64,000 nt of DNA from Pseudoscleropodium purum (GCA_963969395.1 OZ017803.1:1240001-1304000), one strand, 5' to 3'; shown: positions 1-11,676, numbered from the stretch's first letter. Notes: generated by a model from the letters alone, not told the origin. A program made the numbers and translations.

Positions 1-408
1 GGTAAAATTGTTCTAGCAAGCACACTAAACTACGTGGAACCTTTTTTTGAAAAATTGTGAAAATTGCATTCAGAAATGATTTCTACAAGTTATTTTTTCA
101 AGAAGATGCTCTAATTGTTTGATTGTCCATAACTTTCATATCACTTATCCAAATGAAATGAAGCAAAGCTATCCATGTAAACAAAAATATAATCTATGTG
201 AATAAAAGAAAAAAAAATTTAATTTTTCAAATTTTTTTTGTTGCCTAGTCTTTTTTGTTTTGAACTTATTTGGTTATAACTTTTGTTTCCAGACACCACT
301 TGAAAAAATATATATTCTCACTAAACTAATCAATTTTTCTATCTACAAAAATAGTTTCAAATAATCATGACAAATAATAAGACTATAGGTACCTATTTGA
401 AATCTAAT
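1..408. other. AT-rich intergenic DNA, no gene seen
   Basis: Runs of A and T with no reading frame that looks selected. It leads directly into the first M-family MITE. Nothing else can be supported here. Confidence 0.6.
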
Positions 409-764
409 TTGTTCCCCAAAGGGACACATTAGAAGATTTTTGGGGCCTCTAGATGCCTGTGAGTTATCATAGCCTACAAACGTAGGGAACAGGTTCGACA
501 CAACCGTCTGATGTGGCCAAGACCCTGCCATGTCATTGACCATTTTTTAAAAATATATATATTTTTTTATTATTAATAATTTTTTTGCATTTGAAGACTA
601 AAATTTTTATTTTTATTTTATTTTTATTTTTTTGAAAAAGAAAATTTTAACAGCGGGCCGTTCCCCTCGTTGCGGAGAATAGCTACGGGTGAACAAGCCC
701 GAAATAGGCTTCTGGACCCTCCAAAAGACCAAAACTCTTCTAATGATAGTCCTTTAGGGGTTAA
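409..764. mobile_element. M-family MITE, copy 1
   Basis: Short element with inverted ends. The core TIR TTAGAAGATTTTTGGGG begins at 429 and its complement ends at 743 (CTTCTAA). Outside this, both flanks still resemble each other in inverted orientation (a CCCC-AAAGG-type block on the left, CCTTTAGGGG then TTAA at 761-764 on the right), so the full element probably reaches these outer blocks. The interior is an A/T-rich tract between two GC-richer stretches. Related copies lie at 29,880-30,164 (opposite orientation) and 62,140-62,434. The open frame on the minus strand here is not coding. Confidence 0.65.
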
Positions 765-877
765 AATAATGGTTTATTTCTAGTCCAAATTACATATTTT
801 CTTCATCTATTATTTTTTGACGCACTGAAATTATCCTAAACTAATTACAGTGAGTACCTCCAAAAGTGCCACTGACC

Positions 878-1796
878 TTAACCTCTAAAACACTAAATAG
901 CGTTTTTTGGCAACGTAGCAATTTTAGGCAACTCACTACAAATGAAACTTTTTTTGTAAAATTTTCTCACAACAATTTTTCAAAGAGTAGCTTCAAGGCC
1001 CAACAATTTTCATAACTTTTGATTACATGGTTAAATTAAAATTATTGCATGATATGTTATTTCATTGCTTGGCAGGCAACCCAAAAATTTCTTAAAAAAC
1101 TCACAAAAAAAAAATTGAAAATGTTTCTTTAGATTTATATTTACGTGGAAAGCTTTGAATCATTCAATTTTGATTAATGAGATGAAAGTTAAAAGGAGTT
1201 TTAGTTTGTGGGTAGTTATGGAATCTCTATTCTAAAATAAACTTTGAAGTCTTTTTTGAAAAAAATATTTTCAATATTATTGAAAAAAATAGAAACATTG
1301 AATGTACATTGTTTATTGAAACATTACAATCATTAAGATTGACATTTTTCAATTCCATAATTACATTTTGTCAATTTAGGATATTGAATCATCATCTATT
1401 TCTTTCTACTTACTATTTTTTTCCTACGTGTTTTACAATTCCAAATGATTTGAAATTTTTCAAAAATGTAGCCAACTTACCTTGAAGAATGAATCCAAAG
1501 AAACACCACCATTTTGGACACTTTTCGATACAAATGTGACCTTGAGAAGTGCATCTTATTTGTGTTTTCACAAGGTCAAAAAAAGGATTTTTGTCAATTC
1601 AAATGCTAATATCTTGCAATATATAGGGTGGAAAATTGTGAAATTTTTTTCACATCTTCTCAAACCAATGTATTGCAAAGATCCTACAGTTACATGTGTC
1701 AAATAGTGTTTTTTTTTCTAAAATTTAGTACTTGTACTAGAAATGGCAATTTTGGAGCATTTTTGGTGAAAACATAGTCAAAAACCTTTAGGATTA
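878..1796 (+). mobile_element. R1-family TTAA-ended repeat, copy i
   Basis: About 0.9-kb dispersed repeat. The left end reads TTAACCTCTAAA at 878; the right end near 1,790 is a decayed form of CCTTTAGGGGTTAA. The body matches, by eye, copies at 30,315-31,251 (inverted), 52,914-53,859 and 61,956-63,126 (inverted), including a stretch reading caaggtcaaaaaaaggattt and the near-end block tggcaattttggagcatttt. Ends and TTAA duplications suggest a piggyBac-like or other TTAA-targeting non-autonomous DNA transposon; no transposase is present. Short ORFs in it are not conserved between copies. Confidence 0.65.
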
Positions 1797-2080
1797 CACC
1801 ACCCTCTTCATTTTGTGTACATCTCTAAAATCAATTATCTACCTAAGTATGTGGAAGAAATGCCTTAAAACCAAACTTTGTTCCTTCATAACTTTTGCAT
1901 ACAATATCCAAATGTTGCAATCATTTGTATATTGGAACCTCCTTTCACTTGCCAATAAGAAAAATATTAAAAAATTTAACACTCTATTAATAGTTATTAG
2001 GAATAGTAGCAACTAGAGGCGCTTATGCGGGTACCTACCTTACTGGCGTCCCATTGAGGAGTTAATATACTTTCACATTA

Positions 2081-2238
2081 CACATAATTGAAAGATTTTA
2101 AAATAATAGTTTCCATTGTCCAAATTACATATTTTTCTTCATCCGTTTCTGTCTGTTGCACATAATTGGAAGATTTTAAAATAGTGGTCTCCATTATCCA
2201 AATTACATATTTTTCCTCATCCATTACTGTCTGTTCCT
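2081..2238. repeat. 78-bp tandem duplication
   Basis: Two head-to-tail copies starting with cacataattg at 2,081 and 2,159, each containing ccaaattacatattttt. A third, diverged dispersed copy of the same words lies at about 765-815. The rest of 1,797-2,640 has no recognisable gene; 2,250-2,640 is more GC-rich but its opposing short ORFs show nothing I recognise. Confidence 0.7.
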
Positions 2239-2805
2239 TCGACATGATCACCCCATAGCCAACTTTTCAGTTGGCCCCCCAGCCCTGCTAGGGTTGGGGT
2301 TAGGTTAGTCACTATGAAATCAAAAAGTCATACCTAAGTTCCCCAATGTAAATATTTTGGGCCCGAGCTGACCTCGGACTTCCTGTAATAATGTAATAAT
2401 GTACTGCCATGTACGGTTTCCTTGTAGCAGTTCTAGCTGACCAACTCAATGCCCCGACTTTCTTCAACGCACTCGGCTGGGCCTGGCTACTCGGGCCTTC
2501 CGGCCTTCCGGGTCCAGTCCTTGATTTGTGCTCCATCATAGCCTGGCGCGTGGCTACCTGGTCCACTTATAGCGCCATGGAGATTCAGTTGCACCAAACT
2601 TGGAAAAGGAGGCACTCATGGCGTTGAAAAAGAATTCCTTTCTGCTCTGCCCATGCGTCAGTGGCATGGTTACTTCGATTGTTCTTCGCATTGGAGTAAG
2701 TTTTCATTCCATTAGTGAATTGAAAACAAATAAAAATAAAATTCCTTAATTTGAAGGCACCATTCGCCTTCCAGAATGATGAAGATCAGAAGTTCTGTAC
2801 ATAAC

Positions 2806-3129
2806 TTAAGTTAATGGAAGTCGGCCCGGGAACGGTGCACAAACTTCCAGCCAACGCGGTTTCAGGTCTACCGACGAGGTCAATGCAATTTTGACCCGCC
2901 AGTCAAATTTCGAAGCTGTAACAGTTTCAATCCGACCTGACTGGTCGATGAGTGACTGCGGGAACAGGGATGTCATAATTCCATCTGGAGTGTGCCCATA
3001 TATGGAGACGCACTGTCCATCAGTCCTCATTCCCAACTTACGCAGCTTCCGATCTTCATCATTCTTCAATCCCAATTTACACAACTTCTTTTGATTTGAA
3101 GTTAGTGTGTCGGTCATCAGTCCCTGCAT
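2806..3129 (-). CDS. hypothetical 107-aa ORF, possible exon
   Basis: Open frame from an ATG at 3,129 to a TAA at 2,806, in a stretch clearly more GC-rich than its surroundings. The product is charged and hydrophilic, with a degenerate internal repeat (KLCKLGLKNDEDRKLRKLGM). I recognise no domain. It diverges from the ORF at 3,354 on the other strand, leaving about 225 bp between starts, which would suit a shared promoter. A complementary ORF at 2,891-3,094 on the plus strand is probably its shadow. It could also be chance openness in GC-rich DNA. Confidence 0.25.
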   Translation of the reverse strand: MQGLMTDTLTSNQKKLCKLGLKNDEDRKLRKLGMRTDGQCVSIYGHTPDGIMTSLFPQSLIDQSGRIETVTASKFDWRVKIALTSSVDLKPRWLEVCAPFPGRLPLT

Positions 3130-3353
3130 CTCGATACAGTCGGGTCCAGTGAGTGTAAGTTTTGCTCAGTTCAGAGCGAGATTCAGCCTGCATTAATTCC
3201 TGATCATTCGAATTCTTGCCGATCGATCTGCTACCAACCTACAATTAAGCGAGCATTGTCTCTGCCCCTCCCTGCTGATTTCTGCGCATTTTAATTCGTA
3301 GACTTGAGAGCAGAGTTTGAGAGGTCTAGCTGCATTCTCAGCAAGGTCTTGCC

Positions 3354-3548
3354 ATGGGTGCTGAAGGCGATGGTGGTGGTTCGAAGTGGAAGCCGTCGCC
3401 GTCATTCTACTCTGGGGACTACGAAGATTGTGAAGGCGATGGAGGCTCTTCCCGATGGAGGCCTCCCTCGTACAGTTGCGGCTGCGACGACGACGACTGT
3501 GAAGGAGACGGAGGATCCTCGAAGTGGAGACCCGGAAAGGAATTCTGA
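3354..3548 (+). CDS. small Gly-rich repeat protein (64 aa), hypothetical
   Basis: Starts at an ATG in a good plant context (gccATGGgt). The 64-residue product contains three copies of an 11-residue motif, EGDGG(G/S)S(K/R)W(K/R)P, at about residues 4-14, 27-37 and 50-60, the last two preceded by Cys after acidic runs. The three DNA copies use different synonymous codons for the same residues, which argues for selection on protein. No family recognised; no signal peptide or membrane segment. An AATAAA lies at 3,870-3,875, so a transcript of about 0.6 kb is possible. The stop falls right after the third repeat, and an overlapping ORF (3,524-3,706) follows in another frame, so it may be one exon of a larger gene. 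Confidence 0.45.
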   Translation: MGAEGDGGGSKWKPSPSFYSGDYEDCEGDGGSSRWRPPSYSCGCDDDDCEGDGGSSKWRPGKEF

Positions 3549-3869
3549 AAGAATTGAACTTGAGTGGAGATCAAGTGCCGAGATTCAACAATTTTGTACA
3601 GATCAATACAAACACCGGCCGAGCAATGGTAGTCACCCAGAGTGACCAGTTGCCCAAGCCAGAAATTAATGCGGAGGCGACCTCGGGAGAGAGTATTTTT
3701 ATCTGAGGCTTCATCCTTCCGGCAAAGCTGCATTTTCTTTCGGTGTCAATTAATTGACTCCATCGTTCCGACATTCAGAACGTACAATAGATCATTTGAA
3801 CAGTCTTTGTGACACCATTTTGCAGTCAATGCTCGCGCCGGGTCTGGCGTAGATTCGCTGCCATTATTA

Positions 3870-3875
3870 AATAAA
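3870..3875 (+). terminator. possible poly(A) signal AATAAA
   Basis: Canonical AATAAA about 320 bp after the stop of the small repeat-protein ORF, in the same orientation. The only support is the hexamer and its position. Confidence 0.3.
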
Positions 3876-4747
3876 TTTGGTCTCAGCCTATTTATTGTTG
3901 GTGATGTAAACAAGCTAGTCAGACCATAAAAATGAGGAAATTATACATCTTTGAATCATTTAATTTCCTGATCAAACTTATCGGGTAATATTATCTCTTG
4001 TGTGCGTATCCACGACGAGGTTGTAATGCAACTCACTCAGTCCGGGTGATTGTTTTGTTAATTTTTTAAACAAAAGAGGGCGAGCCCATTGCTTTAAAGG
4101 AAAACTACAAATTACCGCCTGAGAACCGCAGGTTCAGATATCGACAATGCTTCCTGTGCATCTGCACTAGCTTGTAGCCCCAATTGCAAGTCTAACGTTA
4201 ACGAGAGCACTGCATTGTTAATCTCCTTTACACAGTAGCGCGCACAAGTGCACAATCCATTCTGGAATGTTTCTGTACAATTTATTTTACAATAAGTTCC
4301 AAGATCCGATTAAAGTTTCTCTAATTTGGCACAGTCACCAAATTAAACCAGTTTGGGGAATTTGCATTCTCGTCCAACGTTACTTCAAGTGGACTGCAGG
4401 CGGGCCTCGAGTGGTCGTGACAAGAGCTTAATTACATAATTAGAGGTATTAACGTTCGCATCAGTTGAGCAAGTTACTTCCAGTGGAAACCAATTAATTA
4501 AGCTTACTCTGAAGACATTTCTGCCTGCCGACTTTCTTGGTGAGACTGGATACTGGCATGTACGAATGCATGTAAGGTAGTTGGCTGTTCATACGCACAT
4601 CTCGATGATTGCCAAAAGGTATAATTGCTCGAATGCGCAAAGAATTTGAGGCTTCTACCTCAAATCTCAGCAGTTCGTTTGCGATGGAAATCCTGCATGT
4701 TTCAATTGGGCTAGTTTTTTGGATTTCTTAAATGAAATGAAATGAAG
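3876..4747. other. moderately GC-rich unique-looking DNA, no gene
   Basis: Continues the GC-richer island. I see no repeat copies elsewhere in the window and no convincing frame. It may be host intergenic DNA rather than transposon. Confidence 0.4.
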
Positions 4748-4848
4748 TCTCAGCAGTATGTGGCTGGCAGGAATTATGATTTTTGCCCTTGCAATAAAAT
4801 TCCGTTACCTTTGATTCAAAAAAATAAAAATAAATCTCAGCAGTATGT
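4748..4848 (+). mobile_element. 5'-truncated retroposon (SINE/LINE 3' end), copy 1
   Basis: A 73-bp insert (4,762-4,834) ends in an A-rich tail (caaaaaaataaaaataaa) and is flanked by an exact 14-bp direct repeat, tctcagcagtatgt, at 4,748-4,761 and 4,835-4,848. A-tail plus a target duplication of this length is the signature of LINE-type retroposition. The body (ggctggcaggaattatga... then gcaataaaattcc) resembles the insert at 5,136-5,221, so both come from the 3' end of one family. Confidence 0.75.
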
Positions 4849-5017
4849 ATGTACGTACGAGCCCCTAGAGCTGTTGACTTATGTTACCCCTCTCCCCAGT
4901 CGTGATTGACGATATCAAGTCGGCAGTATTCATTCATGAAGACCAGAAATTAAAAGAGTGCTTAACTGAAATCTGCAAGATAGTACCGTACGTACGTGGT
5001 TGTCAGTTTTGGACACT

Positions 5018-5628
5018 TATATCATCCTCAGTCCTAACGGTATATTGACCTTGCAAATGTATTTCTAACTTTAAAATGGTATATAATTAAAACTTGAAAT
5101 TTGTATCATAGGAAGCACATCCAAAAGCACTTTGAGTTTGTTTGTCCCTACCGAGCCTCTTCTGGTTGGCAAGTTGTATTGTTCTTTCTGCAATGAAATC
5201 CTGTTTCATTTGTTTAAAAAAAAAAGCACTTTGAATAGACACAAGAAAATTCAAATTTCATGAAGGCATTGGGCAACCACTTCAAAGGCAAGATAAAACT
5301 CAAAAATTATTTATAGAAATCATGGCAAATCACAGTTACCAATGCAAAATTTTGCCATTGACATTCCAATTATGGATAAATGTGGAATGCTAGTAGTCAA
5401 ATGATGCTTGGTAAATTGTGATTTGCTAAGACATCTATTGTTTTTGACTATTACCTTGCTTTTGAAGTGGTTGTCCAATGCCTAAATTTGAATTTTCTTG
5501 TATCTATTGGAAGTGCTTTTGGATGTGCTTCTAATGATGCAAATTCCAAATTCTAATTATATACTAGTCAAAAGTTAGAAATACATTTGGAGTGTCAATA
5601 TACCATTAAAATTGAAGATGCTATATCA
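5018..5628. repeat. imperfect hairpin element, arms about 220 bp
   Basis: The left arm (about 5,018-5,345) is the inverted complement of the right arm (about 5,400-5,628). Shared words include aagcacatccaaaagcact versus its complement near 5,507-5,527, and aaaattcaaattt versus its complement. The left arm is longer because a retroposed fragment sits in it (5,123-5,234). Transcribed, it would fold into a long hairpin. It could be a foldback transposon or MITE; no gene lies in it. Confidence 0.75.
5123..5234 (+). mobile_element. 5'-truncated retroposon, copy 2, inside hairpin arm
   Basis: The 86-bp insert (5,136-5,221) with a poly(A) tail is flanked by a 13-bp direct repeat, aaaagcactttga, at 5,123-5,135 and 5,222-5,234. 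The opposite hairpin arm lacks it and so shows the empty site. Its body (ggttggcaagttgtattg... gcaatgaaatcctgttt) resembles copy 1. Confidence 0.8.
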
Positions 5629-5699
5629 TTAGATGACATATTGATTATTTTTTAAATTGCCACATAGGATTCAGTAACACTCTTAGCTACTGGGAAAAT

Positions 5700-5986
5700 C
5701 AGGGTTGACGAATCTCAACGTCCGCCCCAAAATAGCGTTCGTTTTTCGGACGTCCGGACGCACGGACACTAGCGGACGCAGCGTCCCGACCGCTGTCGGA
5801 AAGCGGACGGACAAGGCGGACAGCCCGAGGCGGACACCCAGATCGTGCGGACCAGATTAGTCTGCGCGTCGATCGGACGGCCATAATCGGGCGGACGGGG
5901 GACAGGCGGACGCTGCGTCCGCCGGACCACGAATGTCAGTGGACACTACGGACACAGCGTCCGCGTCCGGACGTCGTGTCAACCCT
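5700..5986. mobile_element. hAT MITE derived from the 17.7-kb element
   Basis: 287-bp GC-rich element flanked by an exact 8-bp duplication GGGAAAAT (5,692-5,699 and 5,987-5,994), the size expected for hAT. The left end CAGGGTTGACGAATCTC and following bases match the left end of the large element at 36,642 at roughly nine of ten positions over about 70 bp; the right end likewise matches the terminus at 54,328. The interior is made of CGGACG-type words. No coding capacity; the ORF over it is a by-product of composition. Confidence 0.85.
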
Positions 5987-5994
5987 GGGAAAAT

Positions 5995-7404
5995 GCCACG
6001 TGGCACTTAAGAACATTTGATGTTATCCGTTCAATCTAATTAATTATGTACAAAATTAACAACCACTTAGCTATAGGATAATGAAACAATTAGATGTTGG
6101 AACTTAGTGCTTTCACCCTAGTTCAAATTTCATTGAGTTGCTTCGTTGTTGCTTCACAAGCTTGGAAATCCTTCAGATAATAAGCAAAGGGAGATCAATA
6201 CACTAAAATTGGTAAATAATGTTGGCTACACTAATTATCAACAATAACACTAATTGTGATTTGCAAGGTTAGTATTAGAACATTATTTACCCATTCCAAC
6301 ACTATTTTAGCTCTATAGTAAAATTCGGTCATTTCAACATTTTTACAAGAGTGCATTTAGTGTTAGATGGGAACAAAATATAGAAGTTGAAATGGTGGAG
6401 AAAAAGCGGTGTATGAAATGTTGAAATAAACAATGAAATGCTGAAATATTGAAATAAATAATGACGTGCTAAAATGTTGAAATAGATAATGAAATGTTGA
6501 AATGCTAAAAAATTTCATAGTGTATGTATAAGTTGCTAAATATAGCAACAACCAAAAACACAATATAATAATTTTAGCTGTAAGCCAAAAGTTTGAGGAA
6601 AAAAATAATAAAATACCAAAAAGATAGAAAACAGGAGTATTTGAAACTAGAAGAAAAAGATAGCAACAGGAGCATTTGAATTCAAGGTGGAAAATCATGG
6701 AGTATATACACACACACACTGTCAAAGGAGTGATGGATCAAAGAGCTCTCCATTTCCCTTCAAAATCTTTTCAAGGCAATCACCAGTCAAGGGAAGAGCA
6801 GGGCAAGGAAGCTAGCCAAAATGAAGTTCTCGAGGGAAGGGAGGCAAAAATAGAGTTTCCTAGGGAAGAGCCAAAGTTTGACAGTGGGAGGTCAAAACTG
6901 AGGTTTTCAAGGAGAAGTAGCAAAAAATAGAGTTCTCCAGGGAAGCGCCAGAGTTTGATGGCGGAAATTAAATGCCTCAATACTATTTATAGATAAGTTA
7001 GAAAATAATGTTAGGAATAAAAAAAATAGGGAACAACACTAATTATCACCCAACATTATTTACCAATTTTAGTGTAGTTGGAAGCATACATTCTTCACTA
7101 CCCCAAGGAATCAAAAGTGTCCTCACACATAGTTGGGAAATCCAATTCAAAGTGCTGTAACTTTTGCATTCAATGTCTAAATTTAATTAAACTTGTTCAA
7201 AAATGTGAGCTCTCTCTTGTAGTTTGTGTAGTAAGATTTTCAACTCAATCAAAGATAAATTGATTTTTTGAAAGTCATTTGAAGTTTATAGAATCAATTT
7301 GAGTTCATCCAATTGCATTTTCATGATTGCAACTTTGGAGGCTTGTATTTCCTTCATCCAAAGTTCATTTTCAATAAAAAAAATTTTGTTGGATTACATT
7401 CCTC
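5995..7404. repeat. AT-rich DNA with degenerate tandem repeats
   Basis: No gene seen. At about 6,415-6,512 a word like aaatgttgaaata recurs irregularly. At about 6,785-6,965 a G/A-rich word (gggaag...tagagtt) recurs with loose spacing. The 84-aa and 120-aa ORFs over these are simple-sequence translations. Confidence 0.45.
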
Positions 7405-8375
7405 TTCAATTCTAGTTATTGTTATAAAATTTTCATGTCAATCCAAATTATTTTGAATGTTTGGGAGTCATTCAAAGTTCAAAATCTAAACATTTTTGGA
7501 ATACGGTGAACTTTGGTAGCTTGTTTTTTCTTCATACAACATCCATTTTCATTTTTTTATTATTTTTTTGGAGGGGGAGGGAGTTGCATATACTAATTTT
7601 GTTTGTGTGGTTAAAATTTCATATCAATCCAAGAAGTTATGAGTGACAACATATCAATTTTGGAAATGAGTAGGAAAATTTTGGATCATATCTAAAATTC
7701 TAAAAATTGTACAACTATTTTTGAAAATCTGAAATTTTTTTATTGTTGCTAATTTTGAATGTCCAAATTTATTCTTGAGAAAATTTAGAAAATAAAATAC
7801 ATTTAAGCATTAATAGAAAAAATCAATTCAAAATTAAGAGTATCTGAAAATTAGAAAAAAAAAAGAACTGAAAGCCAAGAAATCCAAATTAAGCTTGTTG
7901 GATTGTCAAACTACAAAAACTAAACTATTTTTAGTAACAAGGTGTTGAAACTAAGTAACTAACCTACATGTACAATAGAAGCATTTTAGTAGAAAGAGAT
8001 TCAACCTTTTGTGTATTTTTTACAATTCTTTTTGCAATTTTTTGACATTTCAAAGCCATTCTGCAAATATAATGAATCAATTTAATGATATTTTCTTTCA
8101 CCAATGTGTTTGTATGGTGGTTTTGAATTATTTTGTAGCTTAAAGTTTTTCATTTCAGTAGAGTTAGAAATCGAACTTCACCTCCTAATGTGTTGCTAGG
8201 AAAATTTCAACATCCATTTTCAGCATTAAAACATTATAATCTTGCAATTTATGTGACTAAATGATTCTAAATTTGTTTAACATCATCTGCAACATGTACA
8301 CTATAAGATTGTATGGTTGACATACTTATATACCTTAGTGACATTCAAACCTATAACACTTCAAAAGCAATGATG
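7405..8375 (+). repeat. R2 dispersed repeat, copy 1
   Basis: Matches 54,985-55,655 by eye in the same orientation: ttcaaagttcaaaatcta near 7,469 and 55,095, and tgacatttcaaagcc near 8,043 and 55,322, through to caaaagcaatgatgt near 8,360 and 55,640. The second copy lacks an internal part of about 300 bp. No TIR, LTR or ORF recognised; class unknown. Confidence 0.65.
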
Positions 8376-9931
8376 TTTTTCAATCTAAAAAGGCCTACAA
8401 CATCTAGGAATTAATTTATTGAAGCACCTCCCATGTGAATTTTAAAAGGTAGTGATTAGCAAAAAGAGCTTTTAAGACGATTCTCTCTTGGAAAAAATTG
8501 ATAGACTTTACCTTCAAGAAAGAACATCAATTCTAAGTAATAAGGATTTGTGCAACAAAGGGGGTTTTACAACATTTCCATGGAGCTTCCAAAGGAATTA
8601 CAAAACATTCGAGGAATCATAAAGGAAATATTCATCTCACTGCAAAGAAAATAGCAAATGTTTCTCTTCGTTTCTCTCTTACTCATGCATAGTATTGTTT
8701 CCCTTAATATGTCATTACGTGTTTCTTTTTAGGATATGTCATCTGGGCTCAACTATACCTAACATTGATAGAATGAAGATTTATCATTGTTCTTTTATCC
8801 ACAACATCTACATGTGTCACTCTCCCTTACAATGCCCATTGAACCACTATGTCTAAATTTTCTAAACATTTCTAATGAGTTGTAAGTCTTTTCTTCTTCT
8901 TTACTCCCTTTGATTGAACTTGTGTAGCCAATGTAGCCACTCTAAGCAACACCTTGTGCAAATTTTTCACTCCCATCATGTATATGGAAAGCATCTTCTT
9001 TAAGGCCAAAGATAATATACAATTCTACATTCAAAGAGGAAAATAGGCAATGAATACTTTAAATAACATTAGAAGAAAAATGAGCCCAATAGAAGGCTCC
9101 TTTAGAAATTGCTAAAAGACCCTTGTTTACTTTTAAATTTGTACTTATGTGTTATGAAAATGAACTAATCTCCTATACTTGCCCAAGTAAATGAGCATGG
9201 ACAATCATTTCAATAGACAAAGAGAGTGGTTCTTATTGGTGGATAAGAAAGTTCGTACTTGAAATCAACATGTTCTTTAATGTCCAAAAGTTGTCACATT
9301 TGGTATACTTATACTGCAAGCAAATTGGTTTTCTAATTAATTGTAAAGTCAACTTCTCATGCATGGCCCAATTGCCACTTGCCAAGGCATCCAAATGTAC
9401 CTTATAGGCCTAATAATTAGTAGTACCTAACAAGAAGAAATACTTGAAAATTCACAATCTGAATAAGCAAATTAGTTGGATCATGACACTAACTGTATCA
9501 TAGGAACTTACCAATATATTAAAATAATCATTTTCACTCAAGATCAACATTAATTATCTTCATAAATTCATCTGAGATGGCGACAGTTATTTGTTAGAAA
9601 TTGTGTACAACACACCCTACCCTAAACCTCCCTTTAATAGCTTGCATTATTAAAGTGGAGAAGCCCTCCAAAGGATCCTTATTTTCTCTAATGTATTTGT
9701 TTTTAGAATAGAGATAGAATGACAAAATACAAAAGGCCAAATAAAAAATAAATTCAATGAAAGTTATAAAACCTTGACGGTTGTTGGTGCACTACATCAG
9801 AATGGGGTGTTTTAAGTGAATTTTTAAGTATATTTCTAAACACAAGATTACAAGTAATGACTTTTAAAAAGATTTTCAGTAAAAATTTACTAGAAACACA
9901 TAGTTAAGTCAAAAGTAGGCATTGTGGTTAA
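8376..9931. other. AT-rich DNA, no gene seen
   Basis: No convincing frame and no repeat recognised within the window. Confidence 0.5.
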
Positions 9932-10277
9932 AGTAGAATTTTAGACCTTATTTAGATAGTGAAAAATAATTTTTTTTAGAAAATTTTGAATAAAACTAAT
10001 GTAAAATATCAAGCTAATTTTCAAGTCCAAAAATCCATTTGAGATTTTGATCTCCAATCAAAAGTTATGGACAAGTTTCAAATAAGGGTTGGAAGGGACA
10101 TTTTCTTTGACAATTTCAAACATCCTTTGAGAAATTTATCTATAACTTTTGACTGGAAGGTTGCAATATCAAACGAAATTACAGAGATGAAATTTAGCTT
10201 GATTTCATAACTTTTTTTGTTCAAATTTTTTGGAAAATAGTTATTCAACTATACCAAAATGAGGTCTAAAATTCTAC
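9932..10277. repeat. 346-bp hairpin element
   Basis: Imperfect inverted repeat. The left end gtagaattttagacct (from about 9,933) pairs with gaggtctaaaattctac ending at 10,277; the centre is near 10,105. The word ggttggaagggaca next to the loop and the arm word ttagacct recur in the larger hairpin at 13.1-13.5 kb, so the two may be related. No coding. Confidence 0.65.
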
Positions 10278-10621
10278 TATACACACAATTTCTACATTTT
10301 GACAATGAGCATTCAAGCTCTCATCTTCAAATTATCCCATACCCTTTGAGGATTCATGATGAACAACAAATTTCATTATAAAAACAACCTTTCTACCCCT
10401 TATCAACACAAAATGTCAATCATGTGGGTTTGTTGTTTTGCCATAAAAACTTTTTGATGATAGATGGTCATTGGACATATTTTGAAAGATCCCACTTTCA
10501 TAACATTTTTCTTTTTTGCAACATCTTAGTCATTCAATTTTTTCTGAATTTGACAATTTTTCTTATTCATTTTATTTATTTATTTGATTATTTTCAAATA
10601 AATATATTCTGCCAACTTTGT

Positions 10622-11676
10622 TGTAGTTAGGTTTTTGGAATCCCTATTCCAAACACTACCAAGTTCGAACACCAGGGAATGATTTATGTAAGGTTAGTGT
10701 AGTGTGTTCAAATGTCATTTTGTACTTAAGTTTTGAAGATAGAATAAAAATTCCTTTTTATTCCCACTAAATAGCCCAAGAAACACTCAACAGTCCATTA
10801 TAAGATAAAAGACTCAGCATGCATGTCCCTATCCTGTCTAGTGTACTACTGGCTCGTGACAATAGTTCTGGGACAATAGTTCAATGTGGACTGACTTGTG
10901 TATGAATGCAGTGCAGGACTTAGACTTTAGTATAGCCCACTATAGTACTTTGAAAATAGTACAAATATATGTATTCAATATTTCAAAACAAAGTAGAATT
11001 AAGGGTTTGGAAAGGCTTACAATAAGCCACCCCAAGGCTCTAGGACAATATGGCCAATATCAAAGGTTAATACGACCTGATTTGTGCACCTTCCCAGCAC
11101 TTTCAATTACACCGGTAAGATAGCAGCATTGAAACAGCACATCAACAATTGATCACACCGCACTCTTGACAAATTCAGCACAATTCGAGAGCAAACAACA
11201 ATTTTTTATTTTATTTTTTTATTAAGCATTAAGATTTACAGCACAATTTCAGCGCACCAAGAAACACATAGCACAGGAGAACGAACAAAAACGCAAGAGA
11301 GAAGAAATTGCAAGGAACAACAAAAATATAGGTTGAATTCGGGGGTGATCAGAAAAGCTGTGAAACGCTTCGCGGCCGGTGCAACTTCTCTGTACACCTC
11401 TTGAAACCCTAGGTTCCTTGTCTTTTCCGTTATCTTTCTCCTTTTTCTTTAATTTTTATCTTTTTCTTTCTAGAGCTTTAACTTTAACTTTTTCTTTGCC
11501 TTTTTTTCCTTTTCTAGTAATTTGTAGCTACTTACTAAAATATCTTTGTACTTTTTGGAACTTTTAATGTACTTTGGACTACTTTAACACTAAATACTCA
11601 ATATATATATAAATAATATAGGAAATGTCATAGAAAATCGAAAAAGTTCTATAAAAAATTGAAAAGCTAGACTACA
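10622..11676 (+). mobile_element. TG...CA element A (solo-LTR-like), internally short
   Basis: Begins TGTAGTTAGG and ends GACTACA. It matches the complement of the element at 31,858-34,074 at both ends, for example around gttcgaacaccagggaat (near 10,663) and aggaaatgtcatagaaa (near 11,618). It is about half as long, so its middle is deleted. Flanking pentamers are TTTGT and CTTGC, a weak duplication. TG/CA ends without an internal domain suggest a solo LTR; no gag or pol is visible. Confidence 0.6.

Noticed and set aside
6363..6930. ORFs of 120 and 84 aa
   Set aside because: Phe-rich or Glu/Arg-rich translations of degenerate tandem repeats on opposite strands.
10660..10690. tRNA-like GTTCGAA box in elements A and B
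   Set aside because: No A box, acceptor stem or cloverleaf around it; it is a conserved word of the repeat only.
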